40,692 nt of DNA from Ramlibacter sp. (GCA_028292245.1 JAQGMS010000328.1:1-40692); one strand, 5' to 3'. Numbered from the stretch's first letter, positions 1 to 7,953 are shown. Numbers and translations are program-made. The notes: generated by a model not told the origin, from the sequence alone.

Positions 1-68
1 TGCTTCAGGCGCCCATGGTCGCGCAGGACCGTGCGGATCACGTTTTCAGAAGGTTCTACGCTCGTCAT
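1..68 (-). CDS. Partial gene, probable stand-alone acyl/aminoacyl carrier protein (N-terminus only)
   Basis: Only the first 22 codons are inside the window, and the gene runs off the left edge. The ATG (66-68 on the complement) overlaps the TGA of the phosphopantetheinyl transferase gene in an ATGA junction, so the two are translationally coupled. The visible start (MTSVEPSENVIRTVLRDHG...) resembles the first helix of small carrier proteins. A carrier protein is also what the context predicts, next to an AcpS-type enzyme and close to an amino acid:[carrier protein] ligase. The serine attachment site is not visible, so the identity is an inference from a short N-terminus plus context. Another small protein remains possible. 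Confidence 0.55.
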   Translation of the reverse strand, partial: MTSVEPSENVIRTVLRDHGRLK

Positions 69-523
69 TCTTCCAACACCTCCATGGTTTCGAATTCGGC
101 CTGCGGTCTCTGCAGCACCGTGACAAATGCGCCGGCGTAGTCGCCGTCGTGGCTCAAGCTCAGCAATATGCGGCCAACGCCCATCTGGGCCGCCAGCTCG
201 GCAGTACGACCGTGCAAGCGGACCTCGCAGCTGCCGTCAGCCTGCTTGCAGACTTCAATTTCGCGCAATGACACACCGGCCTCGCCGAGCTTGAGCGCCT
301 TGACCATCGCCTCCTTGGCGGCAAAGCGCGCGGCCAGCCGTTCGGCGGTTTGCCCGCCATGCGCGTATTCGATTTCGCCGGTCGTGAACAGGCGCTGCTC
401 GTAGGCCGCCCCGAACCGCTGGAGCGAATCGGCCACCTGGCTGACCTGGACCAGGTCGAAACCCAACCGTATTGCCCACCGGGCATCACCCCGATCGGCT
501 TGCCCAACTTCCGGTTTGAACAT
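65..523 (-). CDS. AcpS-type 4'-phosphopantetheinyl transferase (holo-ACP synthase family)
   Basis: A 152-aa protein that should transfer 4'-phosphopantetheine from CoA to a carrier-protein serine. The family hallmarks are visible: an N-terminal GFDLVQVSQV strand carrying the metal-binding Asp, the central RFAAKEAMVKAL helix carrying the second acidic metal ligand and the Lys, and a C-terminal LSLSHDGDYAGAFV core strand. I chose the ATG at 521-523, which has an AAGG-type ribosome site; an in-frame upstream ATG at 586 would add 21 residues with no family similarity. The protein is longer at the N-terminus than a housekeeping AcpS. It overlaps the next gene by four bases (ATGA). Its position suggests a dedicated activating enzyme for the adjacent carrier protein rather than the genome's main AcpS. 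AcpS-type enzymes usually prefer small free-standing ACPs, so it may not serve the large NRPS. Confidence 0.85.
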   Translation of the reverse strand: MFKPEVGQADRGDARWAIRLGFDLVQVSQVADSLQRFGAAYEQRLFTTGEIEYAHGGQTAERLAARFAAKEAMVKALKLGEAGVSLREIEVCKQADGSCEVRLHGRTAELAAQMGVGRILLSLSHDGDYAGAFVTVLQRPQAEFETMEVLEE

Positions 524-702
524 GCAAAACTGCCTTTCGAATTTTGTGCGGCGCCGCGGAGACTTCCACGAGCCGTCGCTCCACAAGCGCCAAGTAAGCC
601 CTTAAGAACGTGTCCAACGTGTAAGATGATTTCCCGTTTTTCAACGGAATTTGCCGAGACCTTCGGCGCTTCAACGAATCACAACTTGCGGGAGTCAAGC
701 GC
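524..702. promoter_or_regulatory. Divergent intergenic region with a small hairpin at 633-649
   Basis: This 179-bp gap separates the leftward AcpS gene from the rightward acyl-CoA-dehydrogenase gene, so it must hold both promoters. It contains a short inverted repeat, CCGTT (634-638) and AACGG (643-647) around a TTTC loop, with flanking AA/TT pairs. It is AT-richer than its surroundings. A GGGAG ribosome site at 690-694 serves the ATG at 703. No convincing -35/-10 pair could be fixed by eye. Confidence 0.35.
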
Positions 703-1893
703 ATGGATCGTCAGCCGACGCGGAGTGGTCAGAGCTTCGGGCCGCTGCTCGAAGCGGTGCGGCGCATCGCTTCCGAGGTGGCCGCGCCCAACGCCGCGGA
801 CGTCGACAGCCAGGCACGCTTCCCCGGGGAAACCCTTGCAGCACTGCGCGACGCCGGCGTGCTGTCGGCGGCGGTGCCGCGCGAACAGGGCGGCGCGGGT
901 TGCGGTCTGCTGGAGCTGGCTCAGCTGTGTTCCACGCTGGCGCAGGCCTGCGGCTCCAGCGGCATGGTGCTGGCCATGCACTACATCCAGCTCGCGTGCA
1001 TCGCGCACCACGGGCAGGAGAGCGAGTTCTTCAAGAGCTACCTGCGGGACATCGTGCAGCACCAGCACCTGCTGGCCTCGATGACGTCCGAGGTCGGAAC
1101 CTTCGGCGAAACACGCACCAGCGTCTGCGCCGTGGAACGCGAAGGTGGAAAGTTCGTCCTGAACAAGGACGCCACCACCGGCTCGTACTGCGCGCACACC
1201 GATGCGATCCTCGTCACCTGCCGCCGCGACGCGCAAGCGCCCGGCACCGACCAGGTGCTGGTGTTGGTGCGCAAGGAAGACTGCACCATCAAGCAGACCA
1301 CCAGCTGGGACACGCTGGGCATGCGCGGCACCTGCAGTCCGGGCTTTCGCCTCGAATCCTCCGGCCCCGAGCAGCAGATCCTGCCCGGCGCATTCGCCGA
1401 CAGTTCCGCGCAGACCATGGTTCCCTATTCGCACGTGCTGTGGTCTTCCGTGTGGTGGGGCATCGCGGCCGACGCCGTGGGCAAGGCCGCCAACTTCGTG
1501 CGCGGCCAGGCGCGCCAGGCACCGGGCACCGTGCCGCCCACCGCGACGCGGCTGGCCGAGGCGTCGCTGCAATTGCAGAACATGAAGCAGCTCTGGCAGT
1601 CCGCGGCCACCGCGTTCGACGCCATCGGGCCCGACTCCAGGTCGCGCGAGGAATTGCTCTCCATGGGCTGGGCCCTGCGCCTGAACAACCTCAAGATTTC
1701 CTGCTCCGAGGCGGCGCCGCAGATCGTCCACCGCGCGTTGCAGATCGTCGGCATCCTGGGCTACAAGAACGACAGCCCGTTCAGCCTGGGCCGGCAGTAC
1801 CGCGACAGCCTCTCGGCCTCGCTGATGATCTCGAACGACCGGATCGCGGCCAAGAGCGCATCGATGCTGCTTATCTTCAAGGACGGACCGTGA
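703..1893 (+). CDS. Acyl-CoA dehydrogenase-like flavoprotein (possible aminoacyl- or acyl-carrier-protein oxidase)
   Basis: A 396-aa protein with the acyl-CoA dehydrogenase layout: a helical N-terminal domain, a middle beta domain including a WDTLGMRGTCS stretch, and a C-terminal helical bundle (about residues 235-396) for FAD and substrate. The start is set by GGGAG eight bases upstream of the ATG. In the C-terminal helix, where many family members have a YEGT motif with the catalytic Glu, this protein reads LMISNDR. The base is therefore absent or lies elsewhere, as it does in isovaleryl-CoA dehydrogenase-type members. The gene overlaps the amino acid:[carrier protein] ligase by a GTGA junction. 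That arrangement suggests it acts on an aminoacyl- or acyl-S-carrier protein rather than on CoA esters, by analogy with the flavoproteins that oxidise prolyl-S-PCP. The substrate is inferred only. Confidence 0.8.
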   Translation: MDRQPTRSGQSFGPLLEAVRRIASEVAAPNAADVDSQARFPGETLAALRDAGVLSAAVPREQGGAGCGLLELAQLCSTLAQACGSSGMVLAMHYIQLACIAHHGQESEFFKSYLRDIVQHQHLLASMTSEVGTFGETRTSVCAVEREGGKFVLNKDATTGSYCAHTDAILVTCRRDAQAPGTDQVLVLVRKEDCTIKQTTSWDTLGMRGTCSPGFRLESSGPEQQILPGAFADSSAQTMVPYSHVLWSSVWWGIAADAVGKAANFVRGQARQAPGTVPPTATRLAEASLQLQNMKQLWQSAATAFDAIGPDSRSREELLSMGWALRLNNLKISCSEAAPQIVHRALQIVGILGYKNDSPFSLGRQYRDSLSASLMISNDRIAAKSASMLLIFKDGP

Positions 1894-2801
1894 CCGTTTC
1901 CTACGACATCACGAATTTCTACAACGAGCTGGTCGCGCACGGCCTGATCCTGCCCAATGGCGTCAAGGGCGCCTATGGCCGCGGCGCCGTGTTCGAGGAG
2001 ATCGCCCGCGCCTTCAACGACCTGGTCAGCCGCATCGCGAAGAACGACGGCGCGCAGGAGGTGATGTTCCCGCCGGTGCTGCCGCGCGCGCTGGTCGAGA
2101 AGATGGGCTACATGGACAGCTTCCCGCAGTTGGCAGGCTCGGTCCACAGCTTTGTCGGCAACGACGCGGCCGCGCGCGAAATTTCGGAGCGCGTCCACGC
2201 CGGCCTGCGCTGGGAAGACATGCTGGAACCCACCGAGCTGATGCTGGTGCCCGCCGCGTGCTACCCGGTCTACCCGAACTTCAGCGGCCTGCTGCCGGGC
2301 GGCGGCCGGTTGATCACGGTGTTGAACTGGGTGTTCCGCCACGAGCCTTCGGACGAGCCGACGCGCCTGCAGTCGTTTCGCATGCGCGAGTTCATCCGCA
2401 TGGGCCAGCCTGACGACGTGCTGGCCTGGCGCGACGAGTGGCTGCGGCGCGGCCTCGACCTGTTGCAGGGACTGGGCCTGCCGGCGCAAAGCGACGTGGC
2501 GAACGATCCCTTCTTCGGCCGCACCGGCAAGATCCTGGCGGCCAACCAGCGCGAGCAGCGCCTGAAGTTCGAGATCATGGTGCCGGTGATTTCGCTGGAG
2601 AAGCCCACCGCCGTCGCCTCTTTCAACTGGCACCAGGACCACTTCAGCTCGTTGTTCGGCATCAGCAATGCCGACTCATCCGTGGCGCACACCGCGTGCC
2701 TGGGTTTCGGGCTGGAGCGCGTCACCTTGGCGCTGATCAAGGCACATGGGTTCGACCCAAAGACTTGGCCGGAAGAGGTGCGTGGGCAGTTGTGGCCTTA
2801 G
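1890..2801 (+). CDS. Amino acid:[carrier protein] ligase (class II aminoacyl-tRNA synthetase-like, SerRS-type core without tRNA domain)
   Basis: A 303-aa protein matching the class II synthetase-like ligases described from Bradyrhizobium and Agrobacterium. Those activate glycine or alanine with ATP and load it onto a small carrier protein instead of tRNA. It is only a catalytic core with no N-terminal tRNA-binding coiled coil. Motif 2 is visible as VFRHEPSDEPTRLQSFRMREF (residues 148-168, written here by its key residues R150, H151, E152 and R166) and motif 3 as CLGFGLERV. The Cys124-Glu167-Cys270 spacing fits the zinc triad of this family and of archaeal-type SerRS. The GTG start overlaps the previous stop (GTGA), so translation is coupled to the flavoprotein. 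A true seryl-tRNA synthetase is excluded by the missing tRNA domain. The amino acid used cannot be read directly; glycine or alanine is expected from the family. Confidence 0.88.
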   Translation: MTVSYDITNFYNELVAHGLILPNGVKGAYGRGAVFEEIARAFNDLVSRIAKNDGAQEVMFPPVLPRALVEKMGYMDSFPQLAGSVHSFVGNDAAAREISERVHAGLRWEDMLEPTELMLVPAACYPVYPNFSGLLPGGGRLITVLNWVFRHEPSDEPTRLQSFRMREFIRMGQPDDVLAWRDEWLRRGLDLLQGLGLPAQSDVANDPFFGRTGKILAANQREQRLKFEIMVPVISLEKPTAVASFNWHQDHFSSLFGISNADSSVAHTACLGFGLERVTLALIKAHGFDPKTWPEEVRGQLWP

Positions 2802-2843
2802 GGTTGTTGTCGCTCGCTGAGGTTTGACGCCTGCACCTGGGCA

Positions 2844-3217
2844 CGGCCGGTGGCCGGGGTGGACTGTTCTCCGGTCACGCTCGCGGGCGCGCACCTGGGC
2901 CCGCCACCATCATGGCGTCAAGAACAGGGCCACACGCAATGTGATGGGCAACCGCGACTGGACCTGCGCCCAGCCCACCCCAACCACCGGCCTTGAAGCG
3001 AGTTGGTGAGCGCGCGGCAGAAAACACGGTCGGACCCGAATTTCTGAACGAACCAACCACGCACCGACCGGCTGGTGGTCGGGGTGGGTCGGGCGCAGGT
3101 CCAGTCGCGGTGGTGTGAGCGCGGCCTGCAGACACGGTCTTGACGAGAAGATGTTGGTGTGCCCTTCCGTCCGACCGCGAGTGTGACCGGAGAACGACCC
3201 ACCCCGGCCGCCAGCCG
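2844..3217. repeat. Large imperfect inverted repeat: two ~149-bp arms around a 77-bp centre
   Basis: The 567-bp gap 2802-3368 between the ligase and the NRPS holds no credible gene but does hold this structure. The outer arm 2844-2884 matches the reverse complement of 3177-3217 at 35 of 41 positions by eye, and all six differences are transitions. The inner arm 2951-2992 matches the reverse complement of 3070-3111 at 38 of 42 positions, the first 21 being identical. The stretch between these blocks still aligns without gaps but is more diverged. The arms (2844-2992 and 3070-3217) therefore look like one ~149-bp unit duplicated head to head. I saw no terminal target duplication and no transposase. 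It may be a decayed palindromic or MITE-like element, or DNA that forms a long RNA hairpin. Confidence 0.8.
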
Positions 3218-3307
3218 TGCCAACCAACGTGGAGCGCCACGGCAACGCGATCGGCAAAGGAAACGCCCCTTTTAACGCCCAAGCGTGCGGTAGCGCTCAC
3301 AAGTAGG

Positions 3308-3323
3308 TAGCTCTTCGGAGCTA
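3308..3323 (+). other. UUCG tetraloop hairpin in the NRPS leader
   Basis: TAGCTC, TTCG, GAGCTA forms a perfect 6-bp stem closed by a C(UUCG)G tetraloop, an exceptionally stable RNA cap. A further G-U pair can form at 3307/3324. It ends 45 bases before the NRPS ATG. No T-run follows, so it is unlikely to be an intrinsic terminator; a 5' leader structure or the end of an upstream transcript is more plausible. Confidence 0.5.
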
Positions 3324-3368
3324 TCGCGGCCCCACAGCGGTGCGGGCGTGACTACCATGCCCTGAACT

Positions 3369-6300
3369 ATGGTCAAAGCAAGTGCTGTATTTACGGGCGA
3401 TGGCAGCCTACTGATTCAATGCGCGCAAGCGTGGCGCAAGCGCGGCCACGAAATTCGCGCCGTCGTTTCGCACAATCCGGCCATCCTGGAATGGGCGGCG
3501 TCCGAAGACGTGACTGCGATCCGCACCGACGGCGACTCGCGGTTCGAGCTGCCCGAGATGGAGTTCGACTACCTGTTCAGCGTCGCCAACCTCCAGATGC
3601 TGCCTCCAGCACTCACTTCACGCGCGTGCAAGCTGGCGATCAATTTCCATGACGGCCCCCTGCCCCGCTACGCCGGATTGAACGCGACCTCCTGGGCGCT
3701 GATGGCGCAGGAGGGCACGCACGGGGTCACGTGGCACGAGATGACTGGCAGCGCGGACGCCGGACGCATCGCACAGCAGGCGCTGTTTCCGATCCTGCCC
3801 GGCGACACGGCCCTGAGCCTGAACGCACGATGCTATGAAGCAGGACTGGCAACGTTCGAGTCGATGGCCGACGACATCGGCCGGGACGAGCTCGCGCTGA
3901 CGCCGCAAGGCGAGGGCCGCAGCTATTTCGGGCGCGCCCGCCGGCCCGCTGCATTGGCCACGCTCGACTTCTCACGGCCGGCGGCGGAACTGGCCGCGCT
4001 GGTGCGTGCGCTCGATTTCGGTTCGTATCCCAACCCGCTGGCGCGGGCGAAGGTCTACCTTGGCGACAAGGTGCTTTACGCGCAGTCGGCGCGTAGCGCG
4101 GAAAGCGTGCGCGCCGCCGCACCGGGAACGGTGCTCGGCCTCGACGGTGATGCGCTGCGCGTTGCCACGGGCGAAGGTGACATCGTGCTGGGCGGCATCT
4201 GCGATGCGGACGGCCGCCCTGCCGTTCACGGCGTCGCGCCCGGAATGGTCCTGCCGCTGCTTGGCGACGCGTTGCGCGGCAAGCTCGACGCCTGCATCCC
4301 GCGGGTCGCCAAGGGCGAAGCGTTCTGGGTCAAGGCATTCGCTGCGCTGTCGCCTGTCGAGCTTCCCTATCCGAGAACCGGTTCACCGCGCGCGGCCGGC
4401 GAGCCACGGTTCACGCGCGTGCGCGTCGATGCGGTCGCCGGCGGCGCCAGGACCGTGGCAGCCTTCTTCGCCTGGCTGTCGGCCCTGACCGGACAAGAGC
4501 GCGTAACGGCCCGGTATTGCGACAGCGCGCTGGCCGGACAGGCGAACGGGCTGGAGAGCTGGCTGTCGGCCTGGGTGCCGCTGACGCTCATCACCTCTTC
4601 CACGCTGCCGGTGCAGCAAGCAGTGGCCCGTGCCCAAGCCCGCATCGCCGAGGCGAATGACGCGGGACCCTACCCGCACGACCTGCCGTCGCGTCTTGGG
4701 GAAAAGCACGGCGCGGCCGCGCAGCCGCACAAGATCTGCATCAGCCGGGGCACGGCCTCACCGGCGAGCGATGCCGAGCTGCTGCTGGCCATCGACGCGT
4801 CGGGTGACGGCGCCATCGAACTGGTCGCGGATGAAGCCGCATTCTCCGGCGAGACCGTCCGTGCCATGGCCGCGCACCTGGCCTGGTATTTAAAGGCCTT
4901 CGACAGCGCCATTGCCTGCGTCGCCGATGTGCCGCTGATTCCGGCGCGCGAGGCGCAAGCCGTCGCCGCCCTCAACGCCACCACGACGTTCTTCGACACC
5001 GCCTCCTGCATTCATGACGCCATCGCTGCGCAGGTGGTGCGCACGCCGCACCAGGAAGCGATCCGCTGGCAAGGCCAGGCGCTGAGCTACCGCGAGCTGG
5101 ACGATAAATCCGATGCGCTGGCACGCGCGCTGGTGCGGCGCGGCGTGAAAGCCGGCGACGTGGTCGGCCTGTGCCTGGAACGAACGCCCGACCTCGTTGT
5201 CTCGCTGCTGGCGATCATGAAGGCCGGCGCCGCCTACCTGCCGCTCGATCCGGCGTATCCGCGCGAGCGCATCGCCTTCATGATCGAGGATTCCGGCACG
5301 CCGCTGGTGGTGACCACCTCCGCGCTCGCCGCATCGCTTTCGATCGGCACGGGAAAGGCCTTGCTGCTCGACGGCCCGGCGACCACCGGCACGGCGGTAG
5401 TGGCGCTGCCCATCGCGCGGCCCGAAAGCCCGGCCTATGTGATCTACACCTCCGGCTCGACCGGCCAGCCCAAGGGCGTGGTCGTCACGCACCGCAACGC
5501 GATGAACTTCTTCGCCGGCATGGCCGGCCGAATCGCGCACGATCCGCCCGGCCGCTGGCTGGCCGTCACCAGCCTGTCGTTCGACATCTCGGTGCTGGAA
5601 TTGTGCTGGACGCTGGCGCACGGCTTCACGGTCGTGCTGCATTCGGACAGCGTGGTTACCGAGTCGCAGCAGCCCCAGTTCAGCCTGTTCTATTTCGCCA
5701 CCGACAACGCGCGCGACCCGAAGGACCGCTACAAGCTGCTGCTGGAAGGCGCGAAGTTCGCCGACCGCGAGGGCTTCGAGGCAATCTGGACGCCCGAGCG
5801 GCATTTCCATGCGTTCGGCGGGCTCTATCCCAACCCGGCGCTCACAAGCGCGGCGGTTGCCGCCATCACGACCCGCTTGCAGATCCGCGCCGGCAGCTGC
5901 GTGCTGCCATTGCACCACCCGATCCGAGTGGCGGAGGAATGGGCTTTCGTCGACAACATCTCGCAAGGCCGCGTCGGTGTCTCGTTCGCGTCCGGCTGGC
6001 AGCCCAACGACTTCGTCATCGCGCCGCAGGCCTTCGCCAACCGCAAGACCGAGATGCTGGAAAACATCGACGTGGTGCGGCGCCTCTGGCGCGGCGAAAG
6101 CGTCGCGTTCCCGGGGCCGCAGGGCAAGCCGGTCGATATCACCACGCTGCCGCGGCCGATCCAGAAGGAACTGCCGATCTGGCTCACCGCCGCCGGCAAC
6201 CCCGAGACTTTCCAGCAAGCCGGCGAGATGGGCTGCCATCTCCTGACGCACCTGCTGGGCCAGAAGATCGAGGACGTGGCCGCGAAGCTGAAGCTGTACC

Positions 6301-7940
6301 GGCAGGCCTGGCGTGACGCCGGCCATCCGGGCGACGGCCATGTCACGCTGATGCTGCACACCTTCGTCGGCGACGACGACGACCAGGTGCGCGAAACCGT
6401 GCGCGGCCCGATGAAGGACTACTTGCGCAGCTCGGTCGACCTGATCAAGCAGGCCGCCTGGTCGTTTCCCACCTTCGTGCAGCGCGGCGCCGAGAACGGC
6501 AAGAGCCCGGTCGAGATCATGGACGCCAAGCCCCTGTCCGATGAAGAGATGGATGCGCTGCTGGAACACGCCTTCTCGCGCTACTACGGCACCAGCGCGC
6601 TGTTCGGCACGCCGCAGCGTTGCCTGGCGCTGGTGGACAAGCTCAAGGACGCGGGCGTGGACGAGATCGCCTGCCTGATCGACTTCGGCGTGGACGCCGA
6701 CACCGTGCTGGCGCACCTGGAAAATCTGAAGCAATTGATGCAGCTGGCGCACCGGCCGCGGCAGACCGCGCAACGCGTGTCGGTCGCGCAGGAAATCACG
6801 CAGCACGCCATCACCCATTTCCAATGCACGCCATCCATGGCGTCCATGCTGGTGGCCGACGCGCCGGGACGCACCGCGCTGTCACAACTCTCGGTGCTGA
6901 TGGTCGGCGGCGAGGCACTGCCGCTGCCGTTGGCGCGCGAGCTGCGCGCTTTGGTGCCGGAATCGGTCCTCAATATGTACGGCCCGACGGAAACCACCGT
7001 GTGGTCGACCACCTGCGAGCTGGGCAATCTCCAGGACTTCGTGCCGCTGGGCCGGCCGATCGCCAACACCCGCCTGTCGGTGCGCACGCCCTGGGGCGGT
7101 GAATGCCCGGCGCTGGTCCCCGGCGAGCTGCTGATCGGCGGCGAAGGCGTGGCGCGCGGCTATTGGCAGCGCCCGGAACTCACCGCCGAGCGCTTCGTTG
7201 CCGATCGCACCGAGCCGGGGGCGCGGATGTATCGCACCGGCGACCTGGTGCGCCGCCATCCCGACGGCGCACTCGAGTTCCTCGGCCGCATCGACCAGCA
7301 GGTGAAGATTCGCGGCCATCGCATCGAACTGGGCGAGGTCGAGACCGTGCTGCTTCAACAGCCCGGCGTCAAGCAGGCGGTGGTGGTCGCGCGCGATGAC
7401 GGTGCGGGCGGCCAGCAACTCGTCGGCTACGTCACGGCAGCGCCTGGCCTGGTGCTGGAACCGGGGCCGCTGCGCGACGCACTTGGCCGGCAACTGCCCG
7501 AGGTGATGGTTCCGCAACAGGTGCTGGTGCTGCCGGCACTGCCCCTCACGCCGAACGGCAAGGTCGACCGGCGCGCGCTGCCGGACCCGCGGGCCGCCAT
7601 CGCGGTGCGCGTCGCGGCCGCGCCCGGCAACGCGTTGGAGAAAACCATCGCCTCGATCTGGGCCGAGGTGCTGGGCTTGCCCGGCGTCGGAACCTCGGAC
7701 AACTTCTTCGACCTGGGCGGCCATTCGCTGCTGGTGGTGCAGGTGCAGCGCCGGTTGCGAGAAGCCAGCGGCCATGAGGTGTCGATCACCGACATGTTCC
7801 GGCTGCCCACGGTGCGCGCGCTGGCCGCGCACCTGGCCGGTAACGGAACCGCCGACGCGGTGGCCGATGGGCTGAGCCGCGCCCAGGCGCGCCGCAACAT
7901 GCGAACCCGTGTCATTCCCGAGCCCACCGCTGCGGCGTGA
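3369..7940 (+). CDS. NRPS: formyltransferase / degenerate C / adenylation domain with inserted luciferase-like monooxygenase / PCP
   Basis: A 1523-aa single-module synthetase. Residues 1-300 are a methionyl-tRNA-formyltransferase-like domain with Asn92, His94 and Asp130 in the catalytic positions, expected to N-formylate the bound amino acid. Residues 330-530 resemble the tail of a condensation domain with no HHxxxDG. The adenylation domain follows: A3 YTSGSTGQPKG at 693, A4 with Asp739, A5 at Tyr1204, A7 YRTGD near 1290, and A10 Lys1398. Between A4 and A5, residues ~770-1128 form a luciferase-like FMN monooxygenase of the MupA/Atu3671 type. My manual specificity code is DILQMGMVWK, close to the glycine code DILQLGLIWK. 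The PCP has FFDLGGHSL with Ser1453. The PKS gene follows 13 bp downstream. Formylation and hydroxylation of glycine are inferences. Confidence 0.92.
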   Translation: MVKASAVFTGDGSLLIQCAQAWRKRGHEIRAVVSHNPAILEWAASEDVTAIRTDGDSRFELPEMEFDYLFSVANLQMLPPALTSRACKLAINFHDGPLPRYAGLNATSWALMAQEGTHGVTWHEMTGSADAGRIAQQALFPILPGDTALSLNARCYEAGLATFESMADDIGRDELALTPQGEGRSYFGRARRPAALATLDFSRPAAELAALVRALDFGSYPNPLARAKVYLGDKVLYAQSARSAESVRAAAPGTVLGLDGDALRVATGEGDIVLGGICDADGRPAVHGVAPGMVLPLLGDALRGKLDACIPRVAKGEAFWVKAFAALSPVELPYPRTGSPRAAGEPRFTRVRVDAVAGGARTVAAFFAWLSALTGQERVTARYCDSALAGQANGLESWLSAWVPLTLITSSTLPVQQAVARAQARIAEANDAGPYPHDLPSRLGEKHGAAAQPHKICISRGTASPASDAELLLAIDASGDGAIELVADEAAFSGETVRAMAAHLAWYLKAFDSAIACVADVPLIPAREAQAVAALNATTTFFDTASCIHDAIAAQVVRTPHQEAIRWQGQALSYRELDDKSDALARALVRRGVKAGDVVGLCLERTPDLVVSLLAIMKAGAAYLPLDPAYPRERIAFMIEDSGTPLVVTTSALAASLSIGTGKALLLDGPATTGTAVVALPIARPESPAYVIYTSGSTGQPKGVVVTHRNAMNFFAGMAGRIAHDPPGRWLAVTSLSFDISVLELCWTLAHGFTVVLHSDSVVTESQQPQFSLFYFATDNARDPKDRYKLLLEGAKFADREGFEAIWTPERHFHAFGGLYPNPALTSAAVAAITTRLQIRAGSCVLPLHHPIRVAEEWAFVDNISQGRVGVSFASGWQPNDFVIAPQAFANRKTEMLENIDVVRRLWRGESVAFPGPQGKPVDITTLPRPIQKELPIWLTAAGNPETFQQAGEMGCHLLTHLLGQKIEDVAAKLKLYRQAWRDAGHPGDGHVTLMLHTFVGDDDDQVRETVRGPMKDYLRSSVDLIKQAAWSFPTFVQRGAENGKSPVEIMDAKPLSDEEMDALLEHAFSRYYGTSALFGTPQRCLALVDKLKDAGVDEIACLIDFGVDADTVLAHLENLKQLMQLAHRPRQTAQRVSVAQEITQHAITHFQCTPSMASMLVADAPGRTALSQLSVLMVGGEALPLPLARELRALVPESVLNMYGPTETTVWSTTCELGNLQDFVPLGRPIANTRLSVRTPWGGECPALVPGELLIGGEGVARGYWQRPELTAERFVADRTEPGARMYRTGDLVRRHPDGALEFLGRIDQQVKIRGHRIELGEVETVLLQQPGVKQAVVVARDDGAGGQQLVGYVTAAPGLVLEPGPLRDALGRQLPEVMVPQQVLVLPALPLTPNGKVDRRALPDPRAAIAVRVAAAPGNALEKTIASIWAEVLGLPGVGTSDNFFDLGGHSLLVVQVQRRLREASGHEVSITDMFRLPTVRALAAHLAGNGTADAVADGLSRAQARRNMRTRVIPEPTAAA

Positions 7941-7953
7941 GCGGACCAAAGCG

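Noticed and set aside
651-1889. Upstream extension of the ligase frame, which is open from 651
   Set aside because: The acyl-CoA dehydrogenase in the other frame accounts for this stretch; the extension is Arg-rich nonsense and the ligase family starts at the GTG at 1890.
1890-2801. Housekeeping seryl-tRNA synthetase
   Set aside because: The protein lacks the N-terminal tRNA-binding arm and at 303 aa is far shorter than SerRS; the Cys-Glu-Cys pattern and neighbours fit the amino acid:[carrier protein] ligases.
2824-3300. Several small open frames (61-141 aa) on both strands in the ligase-NRPS gap
   Set aside because: They share WTCA.PTPTT-like peptides only because the DNA is an inverted repeat; none has a good ribosome site or family similarity.
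4890-6824. A 644-aa minus-strand open frame opposite the NRPS
   Set aside because: No domain pattern, composition typical of antisense frames, and it lies across clear adenylation and monooxygenase coding sequence.
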